Assembly: GCA_963676635.1 (NCBI GenBank)
Contig: OY781105.1
Span: 372,001 to 436,000 of the forward strand
DNA: 64,000 bases
From: GCA-002708315 sp963676635
GTDB lineage: Bacteria > Bacteroidota > Bacteroidia > Bacteroidales > F082
Direction of reading: 5' to 3'
The position numbers were made by a program, and so were the translations under genes. The notes beneath the pieces are model-generated. The model was not told where the DNA came from. It made no database searches and worked only from the letters and a program-made list of their open reading frames with translations. The stretch's first letter is position 1. The number at the start of each line of letters is the position of its first letter. Shown here piece after piece: positions 35,730-44,391 of this stretch.

Positions 35730-37388
35730 TTATTTCAATACCAAATCCCTTGCATATACAAAGCGTTTGATTTTCTTTGTGGCTGTTTTCTGAAATTCTT
35801 CAGCAACAGGAATAACAACATGTATTTTTGAGAATTTGTTAACCTTGGCATTTACATATTCGCGCAATTCACCCTGAAGTTCCTCACATTTATTATCAAC
35901 AAACTGCGATACTTCTTCACGTAAGTGATTATATTGATGTTCAATCTCTTCACGATTAAAGTGAACAAGCGCAACAAGTTTGCCTTTTTGCTGAATTACC
36001 AACGATTCAGCAACATGCTTAAAGTTATTAATAATTGATTCAATATCTTCCGGGAAAATATTCTCACCACTGGATCCGATAATTACATTCTTGCTACGGC
36101 CTCTGATATAGAGATTATTACTCTCGTCGAACAATCCCAGATCACCGGTTTTAAACCAACCATCTTCAGTTAACACTTCCTTGGTAAGCTCTGGTTCCTT
36201 GTAATATCCTTTCATTACATTCGGACCTTTTGCCCATATTTCACCTTCTCCTGTATACCTCTGAGGATTATGAATTTTAACCTGTACATCTTTCATAATT
36301 TGTCCGGTCGACTGAAGTTTGCCTACGCCTACAGCCATACCAGCAAGCAGGGGAGCAGTTTCAGTAAGTCCGTAACCTATAGAATAAGGGAATTTGGCCT
36401 CAATAAGGAATTTCTCAACTTCTTTGTTAAGTTTTGCTCCACCAATTCCATAGAATTTTAACTCACCACCAAAGGTCCTTAATAATTTACGGCCAGCTAG
36501 CAGATTAAACTTCTGACGGATAAAAGGAACTCTGTATAATAATCTGGTTGTTAAATTTTTATCAAAAGTAGGAAGTACCTTACTCTTGTATATCTTTTCA
36601 ATAATTAAAGGCACTGTAAGCATAACAGTAGGCCTTATTTTCTTCATAGCAGGTACCAACACCGATGGTGTAGGTGGCTTGCTCAGATAATAAATAGCTG
36701 ATCCATGCATTACCGGAAGAATCATACCTATTGTATTCTCATAGGTATGTGACAGTGGTAATACCGACAGAAAGCGGTCTTCTTTCACAATCGGCTGGTA
36801 GTCACGACCACCTCTGGCAGTAAAGACAATGTTTTTGTGTGTCAGCATAACGCCTTTCGACTTACCTGTTGTGCCTGATGTGTATATTATTGAAGCCAGA
36901 TCACCTTCCTTAACCTTGTACTTATTTTTAGGACGAGAGTTTATGTTATAACTTAAAGTAGCTTCAGGATTGTCAACTGAAAAGTCTTCAATACTAAATA
37001 TATAACTCAGGTCGTCTTTATGTTTATCATCAATTTTCTTCAATAGATTTTTGGAAGCAAAAATAGCTTTCATCTCACTATGAAGAATAACATTGCTCAC
37101 CTCTGCGCTGCTAAAATCAGGAAGCAAAGGAACAACCACAGCCCCCATTGAAGCAATAGCAAAATATGCAATATTCCAGTTTGGCATATTTGAGCTGAAA
37201 ATACCAACTTTATCACCGGGTTTAATGCCTGCTTTTTCAAGATAAGCTATTAATCCTGAAACGCTTTTGCCAAATTCACCATAGGTTACTGGGGTCTCAT
37301 CAACAAAAGAAAAAGCTATTCTGTTTTTGTATGCACTAACAGAATTCTTAAGCACTCCCGAAAGAGTGAGTTTACCTTTATATAACAT
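35730..37388 (-). CDS. Long-chain acyl-CoA ligase (AMP-binding), 552 aa
   Basis: An ANL-superfamily enzyme that activates fatty acids with ATP and CoA. The P-loop IIYTSGTTGKSKGVMLTH is at about residues 173-190, the A5 motif GYGLTETAPL at about 334-343, A7/A8 GDLGLFDESNNLYIRGR near 415 and the C-terminal Lys in KTATKKIKR. It is cytoplasmic or membrane-associated, of the FadD type. The ATG at 37388 is preferred over a TTG at 37397. No fatty-acid degradation genes adjoin it; two acyl-CoA dehydrogenases lie about 17-20 kb away. Confidence 0.92.
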   Translation of the reverse strand: MLYKGKLTLSGVLKNSVSAYKNRIAFSFVDETPVTYGEFGKSVSGLIAYLEKAGIKPGDKVGIFSSNMPNWNIAYFAIASMGAVVVPLLPDFSSAEVSNVILHSEMKAIFASKNLLKKIDDKHKDDLSYIFSIEDFSVDNPEATLSYNINSRPKNKYKVKEGDLASIIYTSGTTGKSKGVMLTHKNIVFTARGGRDYQPIVKEDRFLSVLPLSHTYENTIGMILPVMHGSAIYYLSKPPTPSVLVPAMKKIRPTVMLTVPLIIEKIYKSKVLPTFDKNLTTRLLYRVPFIRQKFNLLAGRKLLRTFGGELKFYGIGGAKLNKEVEKFLIEAKFPYSIGYGLTETAPLLAGMAVGVGKLQSTGQIMKDVQVKIHNPQRYTGEGEIWAKGPNVMKGYYKEPELTKEVLTEDGWFKTGDLGLFDESNNLYIRGRSKNVIIGSSGENIFPEDIESIINNFKHVAESLVIQQKGKLVALVHFNREEIEHQYNHLREEVSQFVDNKCEELQGELREYVNAKVNKFSKIHVVIPVAEEFQKTATKKIKRFVYARDLVLK

Positions 37389-37611
37389 ACTCAACAATTA
37401 ATGAAGTGCAAAAATACACTTTAAATCGGGATATTTGCATTTTATTTGTTAAAATATAACAAATGAGGAAGTTGGGGATTTTATAACGGGGCTAAAATGC
37501 TATGGTTTTGGAAATACTGATGGAAAAACCGGGAAGTGTTTTGCTAACTCATTCACAAACTCACACTAAATTTTATTGCATTTCTGCTCTATGGGTGCTT
37601 ACTTTAACCGC
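37389..37611. other. Intergenic region beside the 22-bp array
   Basis: About 220 bp upstream of the acyl-CoA ligase gene. No supported gene or RNA. The promoter of the ligase gene must be here, but I see no clear consensus. Confidence 0.4.
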
Positions 37612-37734
37612 AATAGTTGTATGTTTTATGCTTAATAGTTGTATGTTTCATACGTATGATAATCGGTTTTCATACGTATGATAATTAGTTTTCATACCTA
37701 TGAAAGTTTGTTTTCATACGTATGAAAATACTGG
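37612..37734. repeat. 22-bp palindromic tandem array C
   Basis: Units of 22 bp start at 37612, 37634, 37656, 37678, 37700 and 37722 (last partial). The later units share a palindromic core, best seen as TTTTCATACGTATGAAAA, one per unit, with variable bases between the cores. The first two units are diverged. The same core appears in the array at 56404. It lies between the divergently placed acyl-CoA ligase gene and the end of the TPR lipoprotein gene. Confidence 0.92.
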
Positions 37735-37777
37735 TATGTCTTCTTAAATTGAGTAACTATTGAAGGAGAAAAAAGTG

Positions 37778-38302
37778 TTATTTCTCAAACTCTTTAATAA
37801 GCTCTTCAGGGGATTTACCAAGATTATCAAGTGATATACGGGCATCATCAGCAAAATCGTTATCCGGATATTTCTCCAGAAACTCAGTATAATATTTTTT
37901 AGCTGATTCATAATCCTTAAGCTGATCATCATAAACAAAGCCCGTTAGAAACAGAATAGTAGCATTGTTCTTATAATCCGGATAATTTCTTCTGATATGA
38001 TTAAACAAGTTAATAGTATTCCTGGGGTTATTCATATTCATACTTATGTCAGCAGCTTTAAAAAGCAGATCAGGAGCCAGAGAGTCCTTTGGATTCTGAT
38101 TAGCATAATTAACATAAAGTCGGGCTAACTCATTAGCCAGCTCAACATTTGGAACAGTCATATCGCCGTTAAACAGCTCATCTTCTGCAGCATTTATCTG
38201 CTCCATTGTTATATTATCATAATTTTTCACAGCTTTTTTACTATCATTATTGCATGAATATGCTGCAACTGCAATAATTAAAACGACTAATAATTTACGC
38301 AT
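37778..38302 (-). CDS. TPR-repeat lipoprotein, 174 aa
   Basis: The lipobox (VAAYSC, Cys17) makes this a lipoprotein. Two or three TPR helices follow, the clearest being NTINLFNHIRRNYPDYKN and SAKKYYTEFLEKYPDNDF (about residues 95-150), in the style of the YbgF/BamD group. It is probably a protein-interaction scaffold of the periplasm or outer membrane. It is 20 bp downstream of def, in an operon with ruvX and def that I recall as conserved in Bacteroidota. Confidence 0.87.
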   Translation of the reverse strand: MRKLLVVLIIAVAAYSCNNDSKKAVKNYDNITMEQINAAEDELFNGDMTVPNVELANELARLYVNYANQNPKDSLAPDLLFKAADISMNMNNPRNTINLFNHIRRNYPDYKNNATILFLTGFVYDDQLKDYESAKKYYTEFLEKYPDNDFADDARISLDNLGKSPEELIKEFEK

Positions 38303-38322
38303 GGCTTTGGTTGTTAGTTTAT

Positions 38323-38895
38323 TTATCTTCTGTTTTTTTTTCTAGGAAGCAACATTTTATAAGAAACGTCAGCCTTACCTGTACTGATATCCCTTAATTT
38401 ACCTTTAAGCAACATTCTTTTAATATTAGGCAAACGCTCAACAAACAGCATCCCTTCAATATGATCATATTCATGCTGAATTATTCTTGCAACAATACCA
38501 TCATATCTCTCATTTTCATGATAGTTAAAATCTTCATCATAATATGATATGTATATTGCTGATGGCCTTAAAACACTTTCATTTATTCCGGGAACACTCA
38601 GGCAGCCTTCTTCAAAGCCAACATCATCACCTTCTCTTTTAGTGATATATGCATTAATAAACACCTTTTTCATGCCTTCCAACTCAGGATGCTCATCCTT
38701 ATAAGGTGTAGGGTCAATAACAAAAAGGCGAATAGCACGGTTAATCTGGTGAGCGGCTAGTCCAACTCCAACTGTGTGATACATTGTTTCAAACATATCA
38801 TCAATAAGTTTATCCAGTTCAGGGTAATCTTTTGATATTTCTTCTCCAACTTTTTTTAATGTTGGGTGACCGTATGCTGTTACCGGTAGAATCAT
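38323..38895 (-). CDS. def: Peptide deformylase, 190 aa
   Basis: Removes the formyl group from the initiator methionine of new proteins, using a bound metal. All three motifs are present: GVGLAAHQI (about residues 43-51), EGCLSVPG (about 104-111) with the metal-ligand Cys, and QHEYDHIEG (about 147-155) with the two His ligands and catalytic Glu. Length is normal. It lies 10 bp after ruvX and 20 bp before the TPR lipoprotein gene, a three-gene operon. Confidence 0.96.
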   Translation of the reverse strand: MILPVTAYGHPTLKKVGEEISKDYPELDKLIDDMFETMYHTVGVGLAAHQINRAIRLFVIDPTPYKDEHPELEGMKKVFINAYITKREGDDVGFEEGCLSVPGINESVLRPSAIYISYYDEDFNYHENERYDGIVARIIQHEYDHIEGMLFVERLPNIKRMLLKGKLRDISTGKADVSYKMLLPRKKNRR

Positions 38896-38905
38896 TCTTT
38901 AAAAT

Positions 38906-39319
38906 TTAAATTACAGAATCCATATATGATTGCAATATCAAAGTGGCGCTGATAGTATCTACAAGAGCCTTATCACGCCGTCGTGATTTCGACAGTCCTC
39001 CAGTTAGCATCGCATCATGGGCAATTTTTGAAGTAAACCTCTCATCCCACCTTACAATGTTAACATCCTTATATATCTTTCTTAGTCTGTTCACAAATGG
39101 CTCTATATAAACAGATGCATCTGAAGGATTATTGCGCATATCCTTTGGTTCTCCCACAACAATTATATCAACACTTTCATTTCTGAGATAATTATCCAGA
39201 AAGTCCCAAACATCTTTTGAAGCAACAGTCGTTATACCTGAGGCTATAATTCTCAGCTCATCTGTAGCAGCAATGCCCACACGTTTTTTACCATAATCTA
39301 TAGCCAGTATTCTTCCCAT
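38906..39319 (-). CDS. ruvX: Putative Holliday junction resolvase / pre-16S rRNA nuclease, 137 aa
   Basis: An RNase H-fold nuclease (YqgF). Motif ILAIDYGKKRVGIAATD has the first catalytic Asp (Asp7), VGEPKD and WDERFTS hold the middle motifs, and DALVDTISATLILQSYMD the C-terminal Asp. It is linked to pre-16S rRNA 5'-end processing. It is the first gene of the ruvX-def-TPR operon, divergent from dapD with a 73-bp gap that carries the dapD promoter. Confidence 0.94.
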   Translation of the reverse strand: MGRILAIDYGKKRVGIAATDELRIIASGITTVASKDVWDFLDNYLRNESVDIIVVGEPKDMRNNPSDASVYIEPFVNRLRKIYKDVNIVRWDERFTSKIAHDAMLTGGLSKSRRRDKALVDTISATLILQSYMDSVI

Positions 39320-39346
39320 ACATCTATATCACTTCGATATTTCAAA

Positions 39347-39376
39347 TTGCAAAATTAGTATTTTTTTATACTTTAG
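39347..39376 (+). promoter_or_regulatory. Bacteroidota-type promoter of dapD
   Basis: TTG at 39347-39349 is separated by exactly 19 bp from TACTTTAG at 39369-39376, one mismatch from TAnnTTTG. The start codon follows 16 bp later. Confidence 0.7.
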
Positions 39377-39392
39377 CCCCAAATTTATTTTT

Positions 39393-40208
39393 ATGAATAA
39401 TCTTATAAAAATTATAGATGCTGCATGGGACGACAGAACATTATTGTCGCAACCAGATACTATTGATGCTATTGAAAAAGTTGTAAAACTTGTTGATGAA
39501 GGAGAATTAAGAGTCGCTGAGCCGGTTAATGGTAACTGGATTGTAAATCAATGGATAAAAAAAGCTATTGTAATGTACTTTATTATAAAAAAGATGGAAG
39601 TACATGAAGTGGGTATGTTCGAATATCATGATAAAATTCCATTGAAAAGAAATTATGCAGAGAAGGATGTTCGCGTAGTTCCTCATGCTATTGCACGTTA
39701 CGGTTCATATCTTTCACCGGGTGTAATTATGATGCCTTCTTATGTAAATATAGGTGCATGGGTAGGTGCCGGCACTATGGTCGACACATGGGCTACTGTT
39801 GGTAGCTGTGCCCAGATAGGCAGTGGTGTACATCTTAGTGGCGGTGTAGGTATTGGTGGTGTTCTGGAGCCATTGCAGGCTTCTCCTGTTATTATTGAGG
39901 ATAACTGTTTTATTGGCAGCAGATGTATTGTTGTTGAAGGTGCTCATATTGGCAGAGAAGCTGTATTGGGGGCTAACGTCGTTATTACTCAGTCTACCAG
40001 AATTATTGATGTAAGTGAAAGTAAACCTGTGGAATACAAGGGTGTTGTACCTCCACGATCTGTTGTAATACCAGGTAGTATTACCAAGAAATTCCCTGCC
40101 GGTGAATATAATGTGCCTTGTGCCTTAATTATAGGTACCCGAAAGCAATCGACCAACAAAAAAACCTCGCTTAATGATGCACTACGTGACTTTAGTGTTT
40201 CTGTCTGA
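39393..40208 (+). CDS. dapD: Tetrahydrodipicolinate N-succinyltransferase, 271 aa
   Basis: Transfers succinyl from succinyl-CoA to tetrahydrodipicolinate in lysine and diaminopimelate synthesis. The N-terminal helical region (residues 1-100) is followed by a left-handed beta helix of hexapeptide repeats (about 105-235; VNIGAWVGAGTMVDTWATVG, GSGVHLSGGVGIGGVLEP, with the catalytic Asp and Glu residues in this block). Length is normal for the trimeric enzyme. It stands alone, divergent from ruvX. Confidence 0.97.
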   Translation: MNNLIKIIDAAWDDRTLLSQPDTIDAIEKVVKLVDEGELRVAEPVNGNWIVNQWIKKAIVMYFIIKKMEVHEVGMFEYHDKIPLKRNYAEKDVRVVPHAIARYGSYLSPGVIMMPSYVNIGAWVGAGTMVDTWATVGSCAQIGSGVHLSGGVGIGGVLEPLQASPVIIEDNCFIGSRCIVVEGAHIGREAVLGANVVITQSTRIIDVSESKPVEYKGVVPPRSVVIPGSITKKFPAGEYNVPCALIIGTRKQSTNKKTSLNDALRDFSVSV

Positions 40209-40210
40209 GG

Positions 40211-40255
40211 TTCAATGCTGGGGTTTTTCTAATCAAAACCCCAATCTTTGAATTT
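40211..40255. terminator. Hairpin between dapD and the helicase gene (bidirectional terminator or repeat)
   Basis: TGGGGTTTT (40219-40227) pairs with AAAACCCCA (40235-40243), and the flanks TTCAATG and TTTGAA extend the symmetry. It sits between convergent genes (dapD stop at 40208; helicase stop at 40263), so it can end both. The arm sequence recurs near 46525 and 47286. Confidence 0.6.
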
Positions 40256-40262
40256 ACACTTC

Positions 40263-42008
40263 CTATTTTCTTCTTTTATCGGGGCGTTTGCGATCTCTGC
40301 TTTTTGATTCCCTTGAAAATGAGGATTTCTTCTTACCCGCAAACTTCTTACCACCTGATTTCTTTCCGGAAGGCTTTTTACTTGCCACTTCCACTGTAAG
40401 TGCTATATCGTTAAATTTACCTTTGTTGAGGGTTTTAAGAATAATAGCCTCAAATGATTCATCAACTTCAAAGAAGGAGAAGTTTTTCATAATCTCTATC
40501 TTGCCAATGGCAATATTTCTGTCGCGCGTGTATTTATTGATAAGTCCGATAATAGCAGGCGGTGTAAGTTTATCCCTGCTTCCCACATTAATAAATAATC
40601 TGGTGAAGTCGGTATTCTCATCAGATATTTTTCCTCTTTTTCGCCCGGATCTACCACCGCTTTGGTCGTTTCTCTCTTTTTCAAATGTATTAAGATCTCT
40701 GGCATTCTTGTAATAATCAAGAAATCTGTTAAACTCAACAGACACAAACTTTTTAATAAGTTCTTCACGACTTAACCACTCTAGTTTTTTATAAACAACA
40801 TCCAGAAACGAAGAAATCTGGTCATCATTAACTTCTACAGACTCAACCTTATCAATAAAGTTAAACAACTGCTTATCGCATATCTGCCGACCTGAAGGCA
40901 CCTGCATTTTCTCAAATTTCTTACCTATTATTTTCTCAACAGCACGCAGCTTATGCTTCTCGCGCATGTGTAATATAGATAAGGAGATACCTTTTTTGCC
41001 CGCTCTTCCGGTACGACCACTTCTATGGATATACACCTCATTCTCGTCAGGTAGATTATAATTAATAACGTGAGTAAGATCATTAACATCCAATCCGCGT
41101 GCAGCAACATCAGTAGCCACCAACAGTTGCAGATGTTTGGATCTGAACTTATTCATAACCATATCCCTCTGCGCCTGCGATAAATCACCATGAAGTGAGT
41201 CTGCATTGTATGAATCCTGCATGAGCTTATCAGCCACTTCTTTAGTCTCACGACGTGTTCTGCAAAAGATAATACCGTATATATCAGGATTAATATCAGC
41301 TATTCTCTTAAGAGCCTCATATCTGTCTTTGGCATGTACTTCATAATAAATATGCCTCACAGTGCTTGCAGCTTCATTTTTGTTATTTGCAGAAAGCTCA
41401 ATGGGGCTATTCATATATTTATTAGCAATTCTGGCAATTTCTTTAGGCATTGTTGCAGAAAACAGCAGAGTTTGTTTCTCCTCTGGTGTTTTCTCAAGTA
41501 TTGCGTTAAGGTCTTCTTTAAATCCCATAGAAAGCATTTCATCGGCTTCATCGAGCACAATTGTACTTACATTACCAATTTTAAGCTTCTTTCTTTTTAT
41601 AAGATCAAGGGTTCTTCCCGGAGTACCAACAACTATTTGAGAACCTTTTTTAAGTTCATTAATCTGCGCTTCTGCGCTAGCACCACCATATACAGGAGTG
41701 ATTTTTATTTCAGGAATAAACTTTGAATATGCTTCCAGATCTTTTGCAATCTGAATACACAACTCCCTTGTAGGGGATAATATGAGGGCCTGCGTATGAC
41801 TTTCCATTTTGTTGGTTAATTGCAAAATTGGCAAACCAAATGCGGCTGTTTTACCTGTACCTGTCTGGGCAAGACCTACCAGATCATTGTTTGAATTCAT
41901 CAGCTGTGGTATCACAAGCTCCTGAATTCGTGTAGGGGTAACAAAATTCATCTGTTCAATAGCCTTTAATATACTATCGTCTAACCCAAACTCTTTAAAA
42001 TTCTCCAT
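40263..42008 (-). CDS. DEAD-box RNA helicase (DeaD/CsdA-like), 581 aa
   Basis: An ATP-dependent RNA helicase of ribosome assembly and RNA decay. It has the Q motif (FGLDDSILKAIEQMNFVTPTRIQ), Walker A AQTGTGKTAAF, DEAD (VLDEADEMLSMGF), SAT, and HRSGRTGRAGKKG. A C-terminal DbpA-type RNA-binding domain (about residues 475-555: TDFTRLFINVGSRDKL) precedes a basic lysine/arginine/serine tail. That order matches DeaD/CsdA rather than RhlE. Length is normal for the Bacteroidota form. It is convergent with dapD. Confidence 0.94.
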   Translation of the reverse strand: MENFKEFGLDDSILKAIEQMNFVTPTRIQELVIPQLMNSNNDLVGLAQTGTGKTAAFGLPILQLTNKMESHTQALILSPTRELCIQIAKDLEAYSKFIPEIKITPVYGGASAEAQINELKKGSQIVVGTPGRTLDLIKRKKLKIGNVSTIVLDEADEMLSMGFKEDLNAILEKTPEEKQTLLFSATMPKEIARIANKYMNSPIELSANNKNEAASTVRHIYYEVHAKDRYEALKRIADINPDIYGIIFCRTRRETKEVADKLMQDSYNADSLHGDLSQAQRDMVMNKFRSKHLQLLVATDVAARGLDVNDLTHVINYNLPDENEVYIHRSGRTGRAGKKGISLSILHMREKHKLRAVEKIIGKKFEKMQVPSGRQICDKQLFNFIDKVESVEVNDDQISSFLDVVYKKLEWLSREELIKKFVSVEFNRFLDYYKNARDLNTFEKERNDQSGGRSGRKRGKISDENTDFTRLFINVGSRDKLTPPAIIGLINKYTRDRNIAIGKIEIMKNFSFFEVDESFEAIILKTLNKGKFNDIALTVEVASKKPSGKKSGGKKFAGKKKSSFSRESKSRDRKRPDKRRK

Positions 42009-42264
42009 TTCAGTGAAATATATTGATAATTACTGCTAATTGTGCGGCGCTGCAAAAGTAGTTATTTTAAGTGATAAGTCTTAAGTTTTAAATTATTAGT
42101 TGTAAAATGTGTGAAATCCTCATGCGTCAAGGCTTAGGCGGATGTGGGAAGATACAACTGTGCGACTGGGCGACAGTGTATAGAAACCTCCATGAAAGAT
42201 TTTCTTATTTAGAATCGTTTAAAATAAAAAAATGTCATATTTTTGCAACAAATATATTTAAAAC
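42009..42264. other. Divergent intergenic region helicase / E1
   Basis: About 255 bp. It contains the E1 promoter (-7 box at 42238) and a more GC-rich patch near 42121-42175 that resembles the repeat material beside tRNA-Ser but shows no clear hairpin. Nothing is coded here. Confidence 0.4.
42238..42245 (+). promoter_or_regulatory. -7 box of the E1 gene
   Basis: TATTTTTG matches TAnnTTTG and ends 19 bp before the ATG at 42265. The -33 TTG is not seen at the ideal distance. Confidence 0.5.
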
Positions 42265-44310
42265 ATGACACAAAAAAGAAAATATACACTTGATAACACA
42301 GATAAACAAACACTTGAGAAGTGGTACAGACTAATGACCCTTGGTCGTCAGCTCGACGAAAAGGCTCCAAACTATTTAAAACAGGCCCTTGGATGGTCGT
42401 ATCATGCCCCATATGCTGGTCATGATGGCATTCAGCTCGCTATTGGTCAGACATTCGACAGGGAGACAGACTTCCTTTTTCCTTACTATCGCGATATGCT
42501 TACAGCAATATCTGCAGGGCTTACTGCTGAAGAGATTATACTTAATGGTATCTCAAAAGCCGATGATGTTGCTAGTGGCGGACGTCATATGTCCAATCAC
42601 TTTGCTAAACCTGAATGGAATATCCAGAATGTTAGTTCGGCAACAGGTAACCATACTCTGCATGCTGCTGGTGTGGCACGTAGTATTAAACTCTACGAAA
42701 GTAAAGGCGTTGCCATAAGCTCACAGGGCGAGTCGTCGACGTCAGAGGGATACGTCTTCGAAGCAATCAATGGTGCTGCAAAAGAGAAGCTTCCGGTGGT
42801 ATTTGTTTTTCAGGATAACCAGTATGGTATCAGCGTACCACAACGTGATCAGTCGGCCAACAGAAGAGCTGCCGAGAACTACCGTGGCATAAAGAATCTG
42901 AAGATTATGTATTGCGATGGTAAGAATGTGTTCGATTCTATGAATACAATGGCCAGCGCTAAGAAATACGCACAGGATAAAGGTATGCCTGTAATTGTTC
43001 ATGCTAACTGTACTCGTATTCATTCACATTCCAATTCCGATGCTCATGAACTTTATCGTGATGAAAATGAACGCCACTGTGTTCGCTTAAGTGACCCTGT
43101 TGAGCGTTTCCGCGTTCAGCTGGTGCATTCTGGCAAATTCACTACCGAAGAGCTGGAAAAGATTGACAAGGAAGTTAAGAAAGAGATATCTGCAGCTCAT
43201 AAGAAGGTACTTGTGGCTCCGGATCCTGATCCTGCTACTATTTATGATTTTGTTATACCTGCTCCTTATGTAAGTGAGAAATACCCTGATGGTACTCATG
43301 ATGGGAGCAAGGGTGAGTCGCTAAGACTTATTCAGGCGCTTAACCTGACACTCAAAGCAGAGTTCAGGCATAATCCTGATACCTATATTTATGGACAGGA
43401 TATGGCTAATAAAGATAAAGGGGGTATCTTCAACGTAAGTAAGGGAATGCAGCAGGAATTTGGGGAGAAACGTGTTTTTAACGGACCTATTGCTGAGGAT
43501 TATATTCTAGGAACAGCTAACGGCATGAGCCGCTACGATAAGAAATTACGTGTAGTGGTTGAAGGTGCTGAGTTTGCTGATTATTTCTGGCCGGCTATGG
43601 AGCAACTTGTGGAATGTTCTCACGATTACTGGCGTAGTAATGGCAAATTCTCTCCTAATATTACCATACGACTTGCTTCTGGTGGTTACATTGGTGGTGG
43701 GTTGTATCATTCGCAGACTATTGAAGGGGCTCTTACTACTTTCCCCGGGTTAAGAGTTGTGTATCCCGCTTTCGCTGATGATGCGGCTGGACTTCTGCGT
43801 ACTTCGATGCGTTCTGAGGGGCCAACATTATTCCTGGAACCAAAGGCTCTTTATAATGATCCATTGGCGGAAACAGTGGTTCCTGAAGATTTTGAGGTTC
43901 CTTTTGGTAAGGCAAGGGTAAGAAGAGAGGGGTCTGATATTACTGTTGTTACATGGGGTAATACAGTGCCTATGAGCTTAAAGGCTGCAGATATTATTAA
44001 AGAAAAGCATGATAAGGATGTGGAAGTAATCGACTTGAGATCACTTCTTCCTTTGGATAAAGAGACTATTATAAATTCAGTACAGAAAACCAGCAGAGTT
44101 GTTGTTGTCCATGAAGATAAGGTTTTTGCCGGCTTCGGTGGAGAAGTTTCAGCTCTTTTATCTCAAAAAGCCTTCAATTATCTTGATGCGCCAATTGTTA
44201 GGGTAGGGGCAACCTTTACTCCTGTTGGCTTTAACAGGATTTTGGAGAAAGCGATACTTCCTGATGTGAATAAAATTGCTGATGGAATTATCAATGTGCT
44301 GGACTTTTAA
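42265..44310 (+). CDS. Fused alpha/beta E1 of a 2-oxoacid dehydrogenase complex, 681 aa
   Basis: Thiamine diphosphate-dependent decarboxylase part of the branched-chain or related 2-oxoacid dehydrogenase complex. The alpha part is residues about 1-330, the beta part about 350-681, in one chain, as in other Bacteroidota. The thiamine motif reads GESSTSEGYVFEA with DNQYG 30 residues later; the usual GDG is GES, a conservative Asp to Glu swap of a metal ligand. Beta-part motifs: GPIAEDYILGTANGM and YHSQTIEGALTTFPG. E2 and E3 are not nearby. Substrate range (isovalerate versus pyruvate) is open. A terminator follows. Confidence 0.9.
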   Translation: MTQKRKYTLDNTDKQTLEKWYRLMTLGRQLDEKAPNYLKQALGWSYHAPYAGHDGIQLAIGQTFDRETDFLFPYYRDMLTAISAGLTAEEIILNGISKADDVASGGRHMSNHFAKPEWNIQNVSSATGNHTLHAAGVARSIKLYESKGVAISSQGESSTSEGYVFEAINGAAKEKLPVVFVFQDNQYGISVPQRDQSANRRAAENYRGIKNLKIMYCDGKNVFDSMNTMASAKKYAQDKGMPVIVHANCTRIHSHSNSDAHELYRDENERHCVRLSDPVERFRVQLVHSGKFTTEELEKIDKEVKKEISAAHKKVLVAPDPDPATIYDFVIPAPYVSEKYPDGTHDGSKGESLRLIQALNLTLKAEFRHNPDTYIYGQDMANKDKGGIFNVSKGMQQEFGEKRVFNGPIAEDYILGTANGMSRYDKKLRVVVEGAEFADYFWPAMEQLVECSHDYWRSNGKFSPNITIRLASGGYIGGGLYHSQTIEGALTTFPGLRVVYPAFADDAAGLLRTSMRSEGPTLFLEPKALYNDPLAETVVPEDFEVPFGKARVRREGSDITVVTWGNTVPMSLKAADIIKEKHDKDVEVIDLRSLLPLDKETIINSVQKTSRVVVVHEDKVFAGFGGEVSALLSQKAFNYLDAPIVRVGATFTPVGFNRILEKAILPDVNKIADGIINVLDF

Positions 44311-44320
44311 TATGTTAGTA

Positions 44321-44353
44321 AATGGAGATCCAATAGCGATCTCCATTTTTTTT
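44321..44353 (+). terminator. Intrinsic terminator after the E1 gene
   Basis: AATGGAGATC (44321-44330) pairs with GATCTCCATT (44338-44347) around a 7-nt loop and is followed by T residues to 44353. It lies 11 bp after the E1 stop and before the convergent radical SAM gene. Confidence 0.92.
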
Positions 44354-44391
44354 GAGCTATAAACTTGGAGGTATTGCCTCTCTACACCCAA

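Noticed and set aside
37612..37734. CRISPR array
   Set aside because: The unit spacing is 22 bp with no unique spacers of 30 bp or more, and no cas genes are nearby.
42121..42175. GC-richer patch upstream of the E1 gene, possibly a repeat
   Set aside because: It recalls the repeats by tRNA-Ser but I could not find a clean hairpin or direct match.
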